64,000 nt of DNA. Origin: Rhodobacter sp. GTDB lineage: Bacteria > Pseudomonadota > Alphaproteobacteria > Rhodobacterales > Rhodobacteraceae. This document shows, in pieces, positions 36,980 to 46,431 of this stretch. Below the pieces are notes generated by a model, which was not told the origin of the DNA, ran no database searches, and saw only the letters and a program-made list of their open reading frames with translations. Made by a program: the position numbers and the translations under genes. The DNA lies in contig JASJDP010000027.1 of assembly GCA_030065095.1 (NCBI GenBank), forward strand, positions 1 through 64,000. Reading direction: 5' to 3'. Position 1 is the stretch's first letter. Each line of letters begins with the position of its first letter.

Positions 36980-38290
36980 TCAGCCCAGTGGCCGGATCTT
37001 CAGCCGGGTGATCCGGTTGTCCTTGCGCGCGGCGACCTCGAAGCGGAAGCCGTGAAAGCTGAAGACCTGCCCCTGGGCCGGGATCATCTGCGCCTCGTGG
37101 ATGACCAGCCCGGCGATGGTATTCGCCTCGTCATCGGGCAGGGACCAGTCGGCGGCGCGGTTCAGATCGCGGATCGTCATTGCGCCGTCCACCAGGAAAT
37201 GCCCGTCTTCGGATTTGCGGATCGGATGTTCGGCGTCGATGTCGAACTCGTCGGTGATCTCGCCGACGATTTCCTCGAGGATATCCTCGAGCGTGATCAG
37301 CCCCTCGAGCGAGCCGTACTCGTCGACCACCAGGGCGAAATGCGTGTGGCGGCGCAGGAACTGGCGCATCTGGTCGTCGAGCGTTGTGGTCTCGGGCACG
37401 AAATAGGGCTTCTTCGCCACGGCGAGCACGTCGAAATCGGCGAAGGTGTCGCTGCCCGGTGCGGCCTCGCGGCTATGGGCGTACATCGCGCGCAACAGGT
37501 CCTTGGCGTGGATCACGCCGATGATGTTTTCCTGCTCGCCCCGGTAGACCGGCAGCCGGGTATGGGCCGAGTGCAGGCATTGTTCCAGCACCTCCTGCGG
37601 CGGCAGGTCGGCGTCGATCATCTCGATGCCCGAGCGGTGCAGCATGATCTCTTCGACCGTGCGGTCGCCAAGGTCCAGCGCGCCGAGCAGCCGGTCGCGG
37701 TCTTCCTTTTCCACCGCGCCCTCGGAATGGCCGAGGCTGATGGCACCGGCGATTTCCTCGCGCACGGCCAGGATGTGGCTTTCAGGGTCGGTTTTCACGC
37801 CAAACACGCCGAGGATGCCGCGGACCAGGGCGCGCACGGCGCTGACGACCGGGTTGAAGACTAAAATCACCAACCGGATCACCGGCGACACCCGGGCGGC
37901 GGCGGTTTCGGCATTGGTGATGGCGTAGGTCTTGGGCAGAACCTCGGCGAAGATCAGGACCAGAAGCGTCATTACCAGGGTGGCCAGCGCGACGCCCGAT
38001 TCTCCGAACGCACGCGTGAAAAGCGCCGTGGCAAGCGACGCGGCAAGGATATTCACCAGGTTGTTGCCCAGAAGGACCGAGCCGATCAGGCGTTCGTTGT
38101 CCTCGGTGATCTGCAGCGCGCGCGCGGCGCCGCGGCTGCCCTTGTCCGCCTGGGACCGCAGCTTGCCGCGCGACGCGGCCGTCAGCGCGGTTTCCGAGCC
38201 GGAGAAGAAGGCCGAAAGGACCAAAAGCCCGGCGATGGCGGCGGCGGTGATCCAGAAGGCGGCGTCGAGAATCGGTGTGGCGTCGGTCAT
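36980..38290 (-). CDS. CNNM/CorC (HlyC) family membrane protein with CBS domains
   Basis: 436 residues: an N-terminal DUF21/CNNM membrane domain with about four spans (opening AAIAGLLVLSAFFSGSETALTAASRGKL, a family hallmark), two CBS domains in the middle (VEEIMLHRSGIEMID; THFALVVDEYGSLEGLITLEDILEEIVGEI), and a C-terminal CorC_HlyC domain. Family members are linked to Mg2+/Co2+ efflux; the 'hemolysin' name is historical. No gene partner is close enough to suggest an operon. A 269-bp non-coding stretch separates it from the dCTP deaminase gene upstream. Confidence 0.9.
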   Translation of the reverse strand: MTDATPILDAAFWITAAAIAGLLVLSAFFSGSETALTAASRGKLRSQADKGSRGAARALQITEDNERLIGSVLLGNNLVNILAASLATALFTRAFGESGVALATLVMTLLVLIFAEVLPKTYAITNAETAAARVSPVIRLVILVFNPVVSAVRALVRGILGVFGVKTDPESHILAVREEIAGAISLGHSEGAVEKEDRDRLLGALDLGDRTVEEIMLHRSGIEMIDADLPPQEVLEQCLHSAHTRLPVYRGEQENIIGVIHAKDLLRAMYAHSREAAPGSDTFADFDVLAVAKKPYFVPETTTLDDQMRQFLRRHTHFALVVDEYGSLEGLITLEDILEEIVGEITDEFDIDAEHPIRKSEDGHFLVDGAMTIRDLNRAADWSLPDDEANTIAGLVIHEAQMIPAQGQVFSFHGFRFEVAARKDNRITRLKIRPLG

Positions 38291-38559
38291 GGTGTTCCGT
38301 GTGGCTCCGGTATGCAGGGTTTATGGGGGTGGAGACCGGGGCTTTCAAGGAAGGGGCCGCCATGCGGGCGCGGGATTTGCGACGGACCGCGGGCGATCTT
38401 CCGGTCATCAGCGGGCCGGCCTGTGCATGCGGATGCCGCTGCAGGTGCGGCAGACCGAAGCCGGATGGCGGCCTCGGCACCGCGCCGGGGATAACGCGCG
38501 GCCGGTCGCTAGGGGCCATGTCCCGCGCGGGCTGCCCCACGCCCGATCCTGCGCCGTCT

Positions 38560-39642
38560 CTAGGCGCTCCGAAAATGCTTGCTGAGCTTCAGCCCCTGGC
38601 CCTGGTAGTTCGATGCGATCCCTGTGCCGTAAAGCTGTTCGGGACGCTCCGCCATACGCTCATAGACCAGCCGTCCCACGACCTGCCCATGTTCCAGAAC
38701 GAACGGCGCTTCGTGGCAGCGGACTTCCAGAACCCCGCGGCTGCCCGCGCCGCCGGCTTCGGAGTGGCCAAAGCCGGGATCGAAGAAACCGGCATAGTGC
38801 ACGCGAAACTCGCCGACCATTGCAAGATACGGGGCCATTTCGGCGGCGCAGTCGGGGGGGATATGCACCGCCTCGCGGCTGACGAGGATGTAGAAGGCGC
38901 CGGGATCGAGGATGATGCTGGCGTCGCGGGTGCGGATCTCCTCCCAGAAATCGGCAGGGTCGTAGTGGCCGATCTTCGACAGGTCGATCACGCCGGTATG
39001 CGGTTTGGCGCGGTAGCCGACCAGATCGGTGTTCTGGGGTTTCAGGTCGACGGAAAACCCCAGCCCGTCGCCGATCACCGCCGGACCGTCGACCAGCGGC
39101 GTCCTGCGGTGCAACTCGTCCAGTTCCGCGTCGGTCAGCACCGCCTGTCCGGCACGGAACCGGATCTGGTTGAGCGCCATGCCGGGCCGGACGAGGACCG
39201 AGAACGAGCGCGGGCAGATCTCGGCATAGAGCGGCCCGCTGTACCCCGGTGCGATCCGGTCGAATTCGGTGCCGCCGTCGGTGATCGCGCGGGTCAGCAG
39301 GTCCAGCCGCCCGGTCGAGGATTTGGCATTGGCCACGGCCTGGATGCCCGGCGGCAGAGAGAGCCGTTCCATCAGCGGCACGACGTAGACACAGCCCTTT
39401 TCCAGAACCGCGCCACCGGACAGGTCGATCCGGTGCATCGTGAATTCGTCGAGCCTGTCCGAGACATTTTGCCCCTGGCCGGACAGGAACGAGGCGCGCA
39501 CCCGGTACGCCGTCGATCCCAGGCGCAGGTCGAGCGAGGCAGGCTGGATCTGGGCGGTGTCGATCGGCGGATCGGCAGCGATCTCGCCGCGGGCGATCAT
39601 CGCCCTCAGCGCCTGGCTGGGTAGGACGCCGGTGCCGCTCAT
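38560..39642 (-). CDS. dcd: 2'-deoxycytidine 5'-triphosphate deaminase
   Basis: 360 residues, about twice the length of E. coli Dcd, as in the long alphaproteobacterial form with two dUTPase-like domains. The conserved QPASLDLRLGSTAYRVRASFL opening and the NAKSSTGRLDLLTRAITDGG active-site region are clear. It deaminates dCTP to dUTP in thymidylate supply. The gene is followed on its 5' side by the tRNA-Pro terminator and then tRNA-Pro. Confidence 0.92.
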   Translation of the reverse strand: MSGTGVLPSQALRAMIARGEIAADPPIDTAQIQPASLDLRLGSTAYRVRASFLSGQGQNVSDRLDEFTMHRIDLSGGAVLEKGCVYVVPLMERLSLPPGIQAVANAKSSTGRLDLLTRAITDGGTEFDRIAPGYSGPLYAEICPRSFSVLVRPGMALNQIRFRAGQAVLTDAELDELHRRTPLVDGPAVIGDGLGFSVDLKPQNTDLVGYRAKPHTGVIDLSKIGHYDPADFWEEIRTRDASIILDPGAFYILVSREAVHIPPDCAAEMAPYLAMVGEFRVHYAGFFDPGFGHSEAGGAGSRGVLEVRCHEAPFVLEHGQVVGRLVYERMAERPEQLYGTGIASNYQGQGLKLSKHFRSA

Positions 39643-39657
39643 CTGTCCCCCTGATAC

Positions 39658-39685
39658 AAGAACGCCCGCGGTGCTCGCGGGCGGT
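39658..39685 (-). terminator. Terminator after tRNA-Pro
   Basis: On the minus strand, GCCCGCG-AGCAC-CGCGGGC followed by GTTCTTG lies 9 bp beyond the tRNA 3' end. Confidence 0.7.
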
Positions 39686-39693
39686 GCCGGTTA

Positions 39694-39770
39694 TGGTCGG
39701 GCTAGCAGGACTTGAACCTGCGACCTTCCGTCCCCCAGACGGACGCGCTACCAGACTGCGCCATAGCCCG
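39694..39770 (-). tRNA. tRNA-Pro (anticodon GGG)
   Basis: 77-nt cloverleaf on the minus strand. The acceptor arm CGGGCTA pairs with TAGCCCG, followed by discriminator A and an encoded CCA. The D-arm is GGCG-CAGTCTGGTAG-CGC-like, the anticodon stem TCCGT/ACGGA holds loop CTGGGGG with anticodon GGG, and the T-arm is GCAGG-TTCAAGT-CCTGC. It decodes CCC (and CCU) proline codons. Confidence 0.96.
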
Positions 39771-39819
39771 ACGTACCCGCCCTTTTACCGGAAACCGGGG
39801 GCGGGGCAAGGGGCGATGA

Positions 39820-40725
39820 TCAGCTTGGCGGGTCCGGCCGGTCGCTGGCCATCCTTGCCCTAAGTTGCGTCAGCCGGTCATAAATCGGACGCAAGTCGGC
39901 GGGCTCGGCGCTTGCCCCGTCGCGAAGCCGCGCCAGGACCGCTTCGGCCAGGCCCGGCCCCCGCTCTGGTGATGCTTCGGGCTTCGGCGTGGCCTCCGCT
40001 ACAGCCTCCGGCGCGGCGCCGGCCGGTTCCGGAACGGGCTCAACAGGTTCCGCGGCCGGCGCCGCCGGTTCGGGCGCGGCGGCGCCGGCGGCTGCGCCGA
40101 GGCGCGGAGAGCTGAAGATCCCGGTCATGGCGGGCGGTGTTTCGTCCTCGGTCTCCGGTTCCAATGCGGCGGCCTCTGGCTCCAGTTCGGGCGCGGCAGC
40201 CTCTGCCTCTGCCTCCGCCTCGGTTGCGAGGGTCTCGGGCTCCGGCGCGCTCTCTGGCTCCGGCTCCGGTGCGGTCTCCGGCTCGGGTTCGATGCCAGGC
40301 TCCAAGGACTCCGGTTCGGCTTCAGGTGATTCGGTACCGGCAGACACCTCTTCCGCCGTCTCAGAGGGCTGCAGCCTCACGACCTCGGCCGTCTCGACCG
40401 CGGGCTCCACGTCCTGGGCAAACTCGGCCTCCTGGACGGCCTCCGCCTGATCGAGCGGCTGCGACAGCGCGGCGACGTGCTTGACCCCCTGTTCGCGCAG
40501 GATTTTCTGCACGCCGCGGATTGTCAGACCATCGTCGTGCAAAAGCTTCTTGATTCCGCCCAGCAGTGCCATATCCGACGGCCGGTAATACCGCCGCCCG
40601 CCCGCGCGCTTCACCGGCTTGATCTGCGAAAACCGGCTTTCCCAGAAGCGCAGAACGTGCGTGGGCGTGCCAAGCCAGTCGGCCACCTCGCTGATCGTGC
40701 GGAAGGCTTCGCGGGATTTGTCCAT
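39820..40725 (-). CDS. MerR-family transcriptional regulator with long Glu/Pro-rich tail
   Basis: 301 residues. Residues 8-80 are a MerR winged-helix domain ([54 protein letters not shown]). Residues about 95-260 are a low-complexity Glu/Pro/Ala tract (many EPE and PEPE repeats) with no fold, ahead of a short conserved C-terminus ([12 protein letters not shown]). It lacks the usual effector-binding cysteines. It lies 12 bp after ihfA in the conserved rpmF-plsX-fabH-ihfA-merR order and is a close positional relative of the MerR gene found there in most alphaproteobacteria. Its target is unknown. Confidence 0.88.
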   Translation of the reverse strand: MDKSREAFRTISEVADWLGTPTHVLRFWESRFSQIKPVKRAGGRRYYRPSDMALLGGIKKLLHDDGLTIRGVQKILREQGVKHVAALSQPLDQAEAVQEAEFAQDVEPAVETAEVVRLQPSETAEEVSAGTESPEAEPESLEPGIEPEPETAPEPEPESAPEPETLATEAEAEAEAAAPELEPEAAALEPETEDETPPAMTGIFSSPRLGAAAGAAAPEPAAPAAEPVEPVPEPAGAAPEAVAEATPKPEASPERGPGLAEAVLARLRDGASAEPADLRPIYDRLTQLRARMASDRPDPPS

Positions 40726-40737
40726 GGTTTGAACGCC

Positions 40738-41040
40738 TTAGCGCTTGTTGCCCGCGGCGACCCGGTCTTTCATCAGATGCGAGGGGCGGAAGGTCAGGAC
40801 CCGGCGGGGCGAGATCGGCACCTCTTCGCCGGTCTTCGGGTTGCGGCCGACCCGTGCGGCCTTATCGCGGACCGAAAACGTGCCGAAGGACGAGATCTTG
40901 ACGCTTTCGCCGCGCACGAGCGCATCGGACATGTGGCTGAGCACAGATTCGACAAGCTGCGCGGATTCGTTGCGGGAAAGCCCGACCTCGCGAAACACCG
41001 CTTCGCTCAGGTCCATGCGGGTCAATGTCTTGTCGCTCAT
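40738..41040 (-). CDS. ihfA: Integration host factor subunit alpha
   Basis: 100-residue DNA-bending protein of the HU/IHF family. Family hallmarks are [22 protein letters not shown] at the start, [26 protein letters not shown] in the middle and the [16 protein letters not shown] end. The IHF-type proline in GRNPKTGE, which intercalates into DNA, is present. With IhfB it organises the nucleoid and assists transcription and recombination. The ATG at 41040 gives the normal length; an in-frame ATG 24 bp upstream is less likely. Confidence 0.95.
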   Translation of the reverse strand: MSDKTLTRMDLSEAVFREVGLSRNESAQLVESVLSHMSDALVRGESVKISSFGTFSVRDKAARVGRNPKTGEEVPISPRRVLTFRPSHLMKDRVAAGNKR

Positions 41041-41149
41041 TACCGTCCCCCTAATGGTTGTCACAACCTTAGGGTCTGGGGATTTTAGGAGTCAATATCA
41101 ACGGGTTGGCGGACGGGTTTTACTCGGGCTGTGAGCTATTTCCGCCGCG

Positions 41150-42121
41150 CTACCAGCGCAGGACCACCGATCCCCAGGCCAGACCGCCGCCGATCGCCTC
41201 GGTCACCAGAAGATCGCCCTGCTTGATCTGGCCGCGCGCCGCGCCCACGGCCAGGGCCAGCGGGATCGATGCGGCGGATGTGTTTCCGTGGTCCTGAACG
41301 GTGACCACGACGCGGCTCATGGGCAGGCCCATCTTCTGGGCAGTGGCCTTGATAATCCGAAGATTCGCCTGATGCGGGACGATCCAGTCGACGTCGCTGT
41401 CCTTCAGCCCGACCTTGTCCAACGCCGTATGGGCGGTGGCGGCGAGCTTTTCGACGGCGTGGCGGAAGACCTCCTTGCCCTGCATCCGCAGATACCCGGT
41501 GGTTTGCGTCGAAACGCCGCCGTCGACATACAGGATCTCGCGGTGGCGGCCGTCAGAATTCAGGTCGGTCGAAAGGATGCCGCGGTCCGATGTCTCGCCG
41601 GTGCCCGTCTGCGCCTCCAGCACCAGCGCGCCGGCCCCGTCGCCGAACAGCACGCAGGTCGAGCGGTCTGTCCAGTCCATGATCCGGCTGAAGGTCTCGG
41701 CCCCGATCACCAAGACGCGGTCCGCCTGGCCCGACAGGATCAGCGCGTTGGCGTTGGCGAGCGCATAGATGAACCCGGCGCAGACCGCCTGGACGTCGAA
41801 GGCGAAGCCGCGCGTCATGCCCAATGCCGACTGCACCATGGTGGCGGCGGCCGGGAAGGTCAGATCCGCGGTCGAGGTCGCCAGGATGATCGCGTCGATG
41901 TCGTCCGGCACCATGCCCGCGTCGTCCAGCGCCGCCCGCGCGGCGCACAGCGCCAGATCCGATGTGCCTTGGCCCTCGGCGGCGAAATGCCGCCGTTCGA
42001 TGCCGGACCGGGCCCGGATCCATTCATCCGACGTATCCAGCGTTTTCTCGAATTCCGAGTTCGGTACGACCCGGTCGGGCAGGTAGTGTCCGACCCCCCG
42101 GACGACGGCGCGTTTTGTCAT
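41150..42121 (-). CDS. fabH: Beta-ketoacyl-ACP synthase III
   Basis: 323-residue thiolase-fold enzyme that starts fatty acid synthesis by condensing acetyl-CoA with malonyl-ACP. The catalytic triad is C114 (AVCAGF), H250 (VPHQAN) and N280 (DHGNTSAAS). Its start codon overlaps the plsX stop by 4 bp, so fabH is translationally coupled to plsX. ihfA lies 109 bp downstream. Confidence 0.97.
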   Translation of the reverse strand: MTKRAVVRGVGHYLPDRVVPNSEFEKTLDTSDEWIRARSGIERRHFAAEGQGTSDLALCAARAALDDAGMVPDDIDAIILATSTADLTFPAAATMVQSALGMTRGFAFDVQAVCAGFIYALANANALILSGQADRVLVIGAETFSRIMDWTDRSTCVLFGDGAGALVLEAQTGTGETSDRGILSTDLNSDGRHREILYVDGGVSTQTTGYLRMQGKEVFRHAVEKLAATAHTALDKVGLKDSDVDWIVPHQANLRIIKATAQKMGLPMSRVVVTVQDHGNTSAASIPLALAVGAARGQIKQGDLLVTEAIGGGLAWGSVVLRW

Positions 42122-43236
42122 TTATTGCTACCGTTACCGGCCCCTAGCTCGGCCGCATCATTGCGCGGCATCGAGCCCGATGCAACCCGTGCCGCCAACC
42201 GTTCGCTGAACCGCGATTGCGCCAGCGTGAACGCCAGCTTGATGGCCGCAGAAACGCCGGTGGCGTCGGCGGAGCCGTGGCTTTTGACCACCGTGCCGTT
42301 CAGGCCCAGAAATACCCCGCCGTTGACACGGCGCGGGTCGATGCGCTTGTTCAGGCGCCTGAGCGACGTGAAGGCCAGCAACGCCGCGATGCGAGACAGC
42401 GGGGTCGCCCGGAAGGCCGCGCCCAGGAATTCGCGGATCAGCGTTGCAGTGCCCTCGCCGGTCTTCAGCGCGATATTGCCGGTGAAACCGTCGGTGACGA
42501 TCACGTCGACGGCATCGGTCGGGATATCGCCGCCCTCGACAAATCCGATATAGTCGTACTCTCCGGCGGCTGCGGCCTCGGCGATCATCTCATGCGCGAC
42601 CTTGAGTTCCGCGCGCCCCTTGTGCTCTTCGGTGCCGACATTCAGCAGCCCGATGCGCGGGCGGATGATGCCAAGGCCGTTCCGCGCATAAGAGGTGCCC
42701 ATCAGCGCATATTGCAGCAGGTCGTGCTCGTCGGCCCTGATATCGGCGCCGACGTCCAGCATTATATTGAATCCATGCACATTTCGCGACGGCCAGAGAC
42801 AGGCGATGGCCGGGCGGTTGATGCCCTCCAGCTTGCGCAGCCTGACCATCGACAGCGCCATCAGGGCGCCGGTGTTTCCGCAGCTTATGCAGACCTCGGC
42901 CTCGCCGTTCCGCACCGCCTCGATCGCCGACCACATCGAGGTGCCCTTGCCGTGGCGCATGACGTAGGACGGCTTGGCGTCCATCGTGACGACGCCCTCG
43001 ACATCGCGCACCTCGCACCGGCCCTTAAGCTGCTTGCGGCGGGCGATCAGCGGGTCGAGCTCTGCCTTTGGCCCATGCAGGATAAAGCCGATATCGGGGT
43101 TCTTCGAGGCAGATCGCGCGCAGCCCGAGACGATTGCCCAAGGCCCCCGGTCGCCGCCCATGGCGTCGACCGAAATCACGGTGCGGGCGTCGCCGGGTGC
43201 GGGCGCGGTCTGAACTGGTTGAAGCGCCGTCGCCAT
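42118..43236 (-). CDS. plsX: Phosphate acyltransferase
   Basis: 372 residues. PlsX transfers acyl chains from ACP to phosphate to make acyl-phosphate for phospholipid synthesis. Conserved segments include [33 protein letters not shown] and [17 protein letters not shown] slightly longer N-terminus (about 18 residues) precedes the domain. It lies 22 bp after rpmF, in the conserved bacterial rpmF-plsX-fabH order. Confidence 0.96.
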   Translation of the reverse strand: MATALQPVQTAPAPGDARTVISVDAMGGDRGPWAIVSGCARSASKNPDIGFILHGPKAELDPLIARRKQLKGRCEVRDVEGVVTMDAKPSYVMRHGKGTSMWSAIEAVRNGEAEVCISCGNTGALMALSMVRLRKLEGINRPAIACLWPSRNVHGFNIMLDVGADIRADEHDLLQYALMGTSYARNGLGIIRPRIGLLNVGTEEHKGRAELKVAHEMIAEAAAAGEYDYIGFVEGGDIPTDAVDVIVTDGFTGNIALKTGEGTATLIREFLGAAFRATPLSRIAALLAFTSLRRLNKRIDPRRVNGGVFLGLNGTVVKSHGSADATGVSAAIKLAFTLAQSRFSERLAARVASGSMPRNDAAELGAGNGSNK

Positions 43237-43258
43237 CCCTGACCAGGATCAGCGCGGC

Positions 43259-43468
43259 TTACGCTGCGTCTTCTTCGTCCAGATCGATCTCGTCGGCCTG
43301 CGCGATGATTTCGCGGTCGTCGTAATGGCCGCAAGCCGGGCAGACATGGTGGGGACGTTTGAGTTCGCCGCAGTTGCTGCATTCGGCCGGGTTCGCCGCG
43401 ACCAGCGCGTCGTGGCTGCGGCGCATGTTGCGGCGCGATTTCGTGACTTTGTTCTGAGGGACAGCCAT
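43259..43468 (-). CDS. rpmF: 50S ribosomal protein L32
   Basis: 69 residues. The N-terminus [21 protein letters not shown] is that of L32, and the two zinc-knuckle pairs C30-x2-C33 and C43-x2-C46 mark the zinc-binding form. The tail is acidic ([11 protein letters not shown]). First gene of the rpmF-plsX-fabH group. Confidence 0.98.
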   Translation of the reverse strand: MAVPQNKVTKSRRNMRRSHDALVAANPAECSNCGELKRPHHVCPACGHYDDREIIAQADEIDLDEEDAA

Positions 43469-43647
43469 GTCTCAACCTCGGTATTCGGCGGGCAGTCGCC
43501 CAGATAAAACCTGTTCGCCCCGGACGCGGGAGGGTGGTGAACCGCAACGGTTGGGCGAGGCCGGGAACATACTGCGATTTTCCTTGGGCGCAAGGGAATT
43601 CTTGTGGAATTGTGACAGCGCCGCCCCCGGCGACTGTGGGGATCGAA

Positions 43648-43887
43648 ATGGCCCATGAAAACAAAGTGATCCGGTCTGTGGAAGATCCCGGCGGACTGCA
43701 TTGCGTCGACATCCTGCGGCGGCCCGACGGCCGGTTTGGCTACCAGCTGTGTCGCCGCGACCCCGAGGACGGGCGGGGATGGTCGGTGCTGCAATGCTCG
43801 CGGCCCGCCGGATTTGCCACCGCCGACGGGGCCTGGGCCGCGGCCGCGGCCGAATTTGCCTGGCTGCCCGAGGACGGATGGCCTTAG
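43648..43887 (+). CDS. Small hypothetical protein
   Basis: 79 residues from the ATG at 43648, preceded by GGGGA. I do not recognise a family. It is Trp/Arg-rich toward the C-terminus (WSVLQCSR; FAWLPEDGWP). It sits on the opposite strand between the yceD-like and rpmF genes, which are normally adjacent, so it may be a local insertion; its codon use does not look foreign. Confidence 0.5.
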   Translation: MAHENKVIRSVEDPGGLHCVDILRRPDGRFGYQLCRRDPEDGRGWSVLQCSRPAGFATADGAWAAAAAEFAWLPEDGWP

Positions 43888-43899
43888 CCGGCCGCTCTA

Positions 43900-44457
43900 C
43901 TATCCGTCGCCCTCGCCGGTCAGCTTGTCGCGTAGCCCGGCAAGTCCAGCGAAGGGTTTGGCGTCCTCGTCCGTCATCGCCGGTTTGCCCGGCTCGGTGA
44001 CGGAGAGCTCGACCGGGGCGGCGCCTTCGGCGTGCGGGTAGGGCGGCAGCGCCAGGGCCAGCGCCTCAAAAAGAACCGCGCCGAGGTCCAGCACGGCGGG
44101 CAGTGCCTCGACCGTGTCGTCCTCGGGCATTTCGACCTCGTCGGCCTCGGGCGTCTCGGGCGGGGCGGCCAGATAGGTGCGGATCACGGGTTCGTCGATC
44201 CGGGTCACGACCGGAGCCAGGGTGATGACGCAATCCTGCACCACGGTCGCCCCCAGCGTGGCGTCGAGCTGCCAGTCGGAGACGCCGATGGGCCTGAGCT
44301 GTCCGGCCAGCCGCAGTTTGCGCACGGCGCGAATGCCGAGGTCCCCGGCGATCTGCCGGCGCGCCTCGGGGCCGGGCTCGACCAGCACCGGCACGGCTGC
44401 GCCGCCGCTCAGATCGGCGAGGCGCAAGGGGTGGCTGTAGCGGGGTCTGTCGCTCAT
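43900..44457 (-). CDS. DUF177/YceD-family protein
   Basis: 185 residues of the DUF177 (YceD) family, which in many bacteria is linked to 23S rRNA or ribosome function and lies next to rpmF. Typical features are the RLADL opening, a QDCVITLAPV block containing the conserved cysteine, and an acidic centre (EADEVEMPEDDTVE). The ATG at 44457 (MSDRPR) is preferred; an in-frame ATG 12 bp upstream is possible. Divergent from bamE. Confidence 0.85.
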   Translation of the reverse strand: MSDRPRYSHPLRLADLSGGAAVPVLVEPGPEARRQIAGDLGIRAVRKLRLAGQLRPIGVSDWQLDATLGATVVQDCVITLAPVVTRIDEPVIRTYLAAPPETPEADEVEMPEDDTVEALPAVLDLGAVLFEALALALPPYPHAEGAAPVELSVTEPGKPAMTDEDAKPFAGLAGLRDKLTGEGDG

Positions 44458-44538
44458 GCGCGGTTCCATTCTTGAACCCGGACGGTTCCTTCTGTAAGCC
44501 CGATACGAAGAGCGCCAAGCGATGGCAAGAGGGGCAGC

Positions 44539-44994
44539 ATGGGTCGGATATCGATGGCGTTCAGGCTAAGTCTCTGCTCCTTTGCGGTTTTCCTGCTGGC
44601 GGCCTGTTCCGATATTACCCGCACCCATGGCTATGTTCCGCCCGAGGCGGATCTGGAGCAGATCGTTGTCGGCGTGGACACCAAGGACACCGTCGGCGAG
44701 GTCGTCGGCCGGCCCAGCACATCCGGCATCCTCGCCGACAGCGGCTGGTACTATGTCAAAAGCAAGTTCGTCGCCTATGGCCTGCAGGAACGCAAAGAGG
44801 TCGACCGCGAGGTCGTCGCGATTTCCTTCGACGGCGACGGCGTTGTCGAAAACATCGAGCGGTTCGGATTGGAGCAGGGCCGGGTCGTCGCCATCTCTCG
44901 CCGGGTGACCGACAGCAATATCAAGGGCGTATCCTTCCTGCGGCAGCTGTTCGGCAGCTTCGGTAACTTCACCGCCGATCAGCTTTTGAACTAA
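44539..44994 (+). CDS. bamE: Outer membrane assembly lipoprotein BamE (SmpA/OmlA)
   Basis: 151 residues with a lipoprotein signal ending in the lipobox LAAC (C23). The SmpA/OmlA fold follows (GYVPPEADLEQIVVGVDTKDTVGEVVGRPSTSG). BamE supports the BAM complex that inserts beta-barrels in the outer membrane. It converges on msrB with only 6 bp between the stops. Confidence 0.92.
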   Translation: MGRISMAFRLSLCSFAVFLLAACSDITRTHGYVPPEADLEQIVVGVDTKDTVGEVVGRPSTSGILADSGWYYVKSKFVAYGLQERKEVDREVVAISFDGDGVVENIERFGLEQGRVVAISRRVTDSNIKGVSFLRQLFGSFGNFTADQLLN

Positions 44995-45000
44995 GCTCGT

Positions 45001-45408
45001 TCACACGGCTTCGCTATCGCCGTTAGGCTCGAACTCCAGCGCGACACCGTTGATGCAGTAACGCAGCCCGGTGGGCTGCGGCCCGTCGGGAAAGACATGG
45101 CCCAGATGCGCGTCGCAGCGGTTGCAGTGCACTTCGGTCCGGCGCATGAACCAGCTGTTGTCTTCGCTCTCGCCGACCATCTCGGCGGCCTTGGGCTGGT
45201 AGAAAGACGGCCATCCGGTGCCGGAGTCGAACTTGTGGGCCTGATCGAACAGCGGCGCACCGCAGCAGACGCAGGTATAGGTGCCCGGGTCCTTGGGAAA
45301 GTCTTCATGGGTTCCGGCACGCTCGGTGCCGTGCTTGCGGGTGACCTTGTAGGCCAGATCGCTCAACTCGGCGCGCCATTCGGCGTCGGTCTTCGTCACT
45401 TTGTCCAT
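45001..45408 (-). CDS. msrB: Peptide-methionine (R)-S-oxide reductase
   Basis: 135 residues. Catalytic C118 lies in LRYCINGVAL, and the zinc site uses C46, C49, C95 and C98. The GTGWPSF and RTEVHCNRCDAHLGHVF blocks are diagnostic. It reduces methionine-R-sulfoxide in damaged proteins. No signal peptide, so cytoplasmic. Confidence 0.97.
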   Translation of the reverse strand: MDKVTKTDAEWRAELSDLAYKVTRKHGTERAGTHEDFPKDPGTYTCVCCGAPLFDQAHKFDSGTGWPSFYQPKAAEMVGESEDNSWFMRRTEVHCNRCDAHLGHVFPDGPQPTGLRYCINGVALEFEPNGDSEAV

Positions 45409-45515
45409 CGCGGGCGTCCTTTCTGTCAGGCCCCTGTCACATCTTGTGTGTATCGGGCTTGCGGGACATATTTAAGTGGTATGAGCCGGGTTCCAAGCAA
45501 AAGGATCGTGAACCG

Positions 45516-46271
45516 GTGCTGACCCTACGCAAAGGCCGTTACGAGGCGCGTCTGGCCCGGACCGGGGCCGATATTGCCGCGGCGCAGCGGCTGCGGCACA
45601 GGGCTTTCATCGCCGGTACCGGGGCCGCCGCGCGGGACGGGGACCGCGACACGGATGCGTTCGATGCCCATTGCCGGCACGTTCTGGTCGAAGAGACCCG
45701 CGGCGGGCGGCTGGTCTGCTGTTTCCGGCTCTTGCCGTTGTCCGACGGGGCCGAGATCGACCGGTGCTATTCCGCTCAGTATTACGAACTGTCCGCGCTG
45801 AAGGGTTTCTCGGGCCGCATGGTCGAGATGGGCCGGTTCTGCATCGATCCCGATTATGCGGGCGATCCTGATATCCTGCGCGTGGCCTGGGGTGCGATGA
45901 CGAAATTCGTCGATGACGAGGGCGTCGAGATGCTGTTCGGCTGTTCCTCGTTTGCCGGGACCGAGACGCAAGCCTATCTGGACGCCTTCGCGATGCTGAA
46001 GGAACGCCACCTGGCGCCGAAGCGCTGGCTGCCCAAGGTCAAGGCGCCGAACGTGTTCCGTTTCGCCCGCCGCCTCAGGCGCAAGCCGGACGCGAAACGA
46101 GCGATGTTGACGATGCCGCCTCTGCTGCGCACCTATCTGCTGATGGGCGGCTGGGTCAGCGACCATGCGGTGGTCGACCGCGACCTGAACACGCTGCACG
46201 TCTTTACCGGGCTCGAAATCAAGGCGATCCCGCCGGCCCGGGCGCGGCTGTTGCGCGGGGTGGCGGGGTAG
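45516..46271 (+). CDS. olsB: L-ornithine N(alpha)-acyltransferase (OlsB-like)
   Basis: 251 residues of the GNAT-fold OlsB family, which makes lyso-ornithine lipid from 3-hydroxyacyl-ACP and ornithine. The opening LRKGRYEARLARTGADIAAAQRLRHRAF and the VEMGRFCIDPDY and GCSSFAGTETQAY blocks are typical. The GTG at 45516 is preferred (AAGGATC upstream and the standard OlsB N-terminus). The frame is open to an ATG at 45444. No olsA-like acyltransferase is visible next to it. Confidence 0.85.
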   Translation: MLTLRKGRYEARLARTGADIAAAQRLRHRAFIAGTGAAARDGDRDTDAFDAHCRHVLVEETRGGRLVCCFRLLPLSDGAEIDRCYSAQYYELSALKGFSGRMVEMGRFCIDPDYAGDPDILRVAWGAMTKFVDDEGVEMLFGCSSFAGTETQAYLDAFAMLKERHLAPKRWLPKVKAPNVFRFARRLRRKPDAKRAMLTMPPLLRTYLLMGGWVSDHAVVDRDLNTLHVFTGLEIKAIPPARARLLRGVAG

Positions 46272-46368
46272 CTTGCCGAATCGAGTGCCTGCGGCACGCT
46301 GTTTTGGTTGCGCCGCGCGTTGCGCGTCGCGGCGGGCGAGGGGGGTCCACCCCCTCGCGCTCCCCCGG

Positions 46369-46391
46369 GCGCAATTCGGCCAAGATGAAGG
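46369..46391 (+). repeat. Short intergenic motif, copy 3, with hairpin
   Basis: GCGCAATTCGGCCAAGATGAAGG, preceded by CCCCCTCGCGCTCCCCC as at the left edge of the window. A GAGGGGGG/CCCCCTC hairpin (46339-46356) lies just upstream. Located between olsB and the ABC-F gene. Confidence 0.55.
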
Positions 46392-46431
46392 GCCTATTGA
46401 CGTTGAAATTGGCGGCGGATAGCTGGCCCGC

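Noticed and set aside
40000-40450. Tandem DNA repeat in the MerR gene
   Set aside because: The repetition is in the protein (Glu/Pro/Ala) with varied codons; there is no regular DNA unit.
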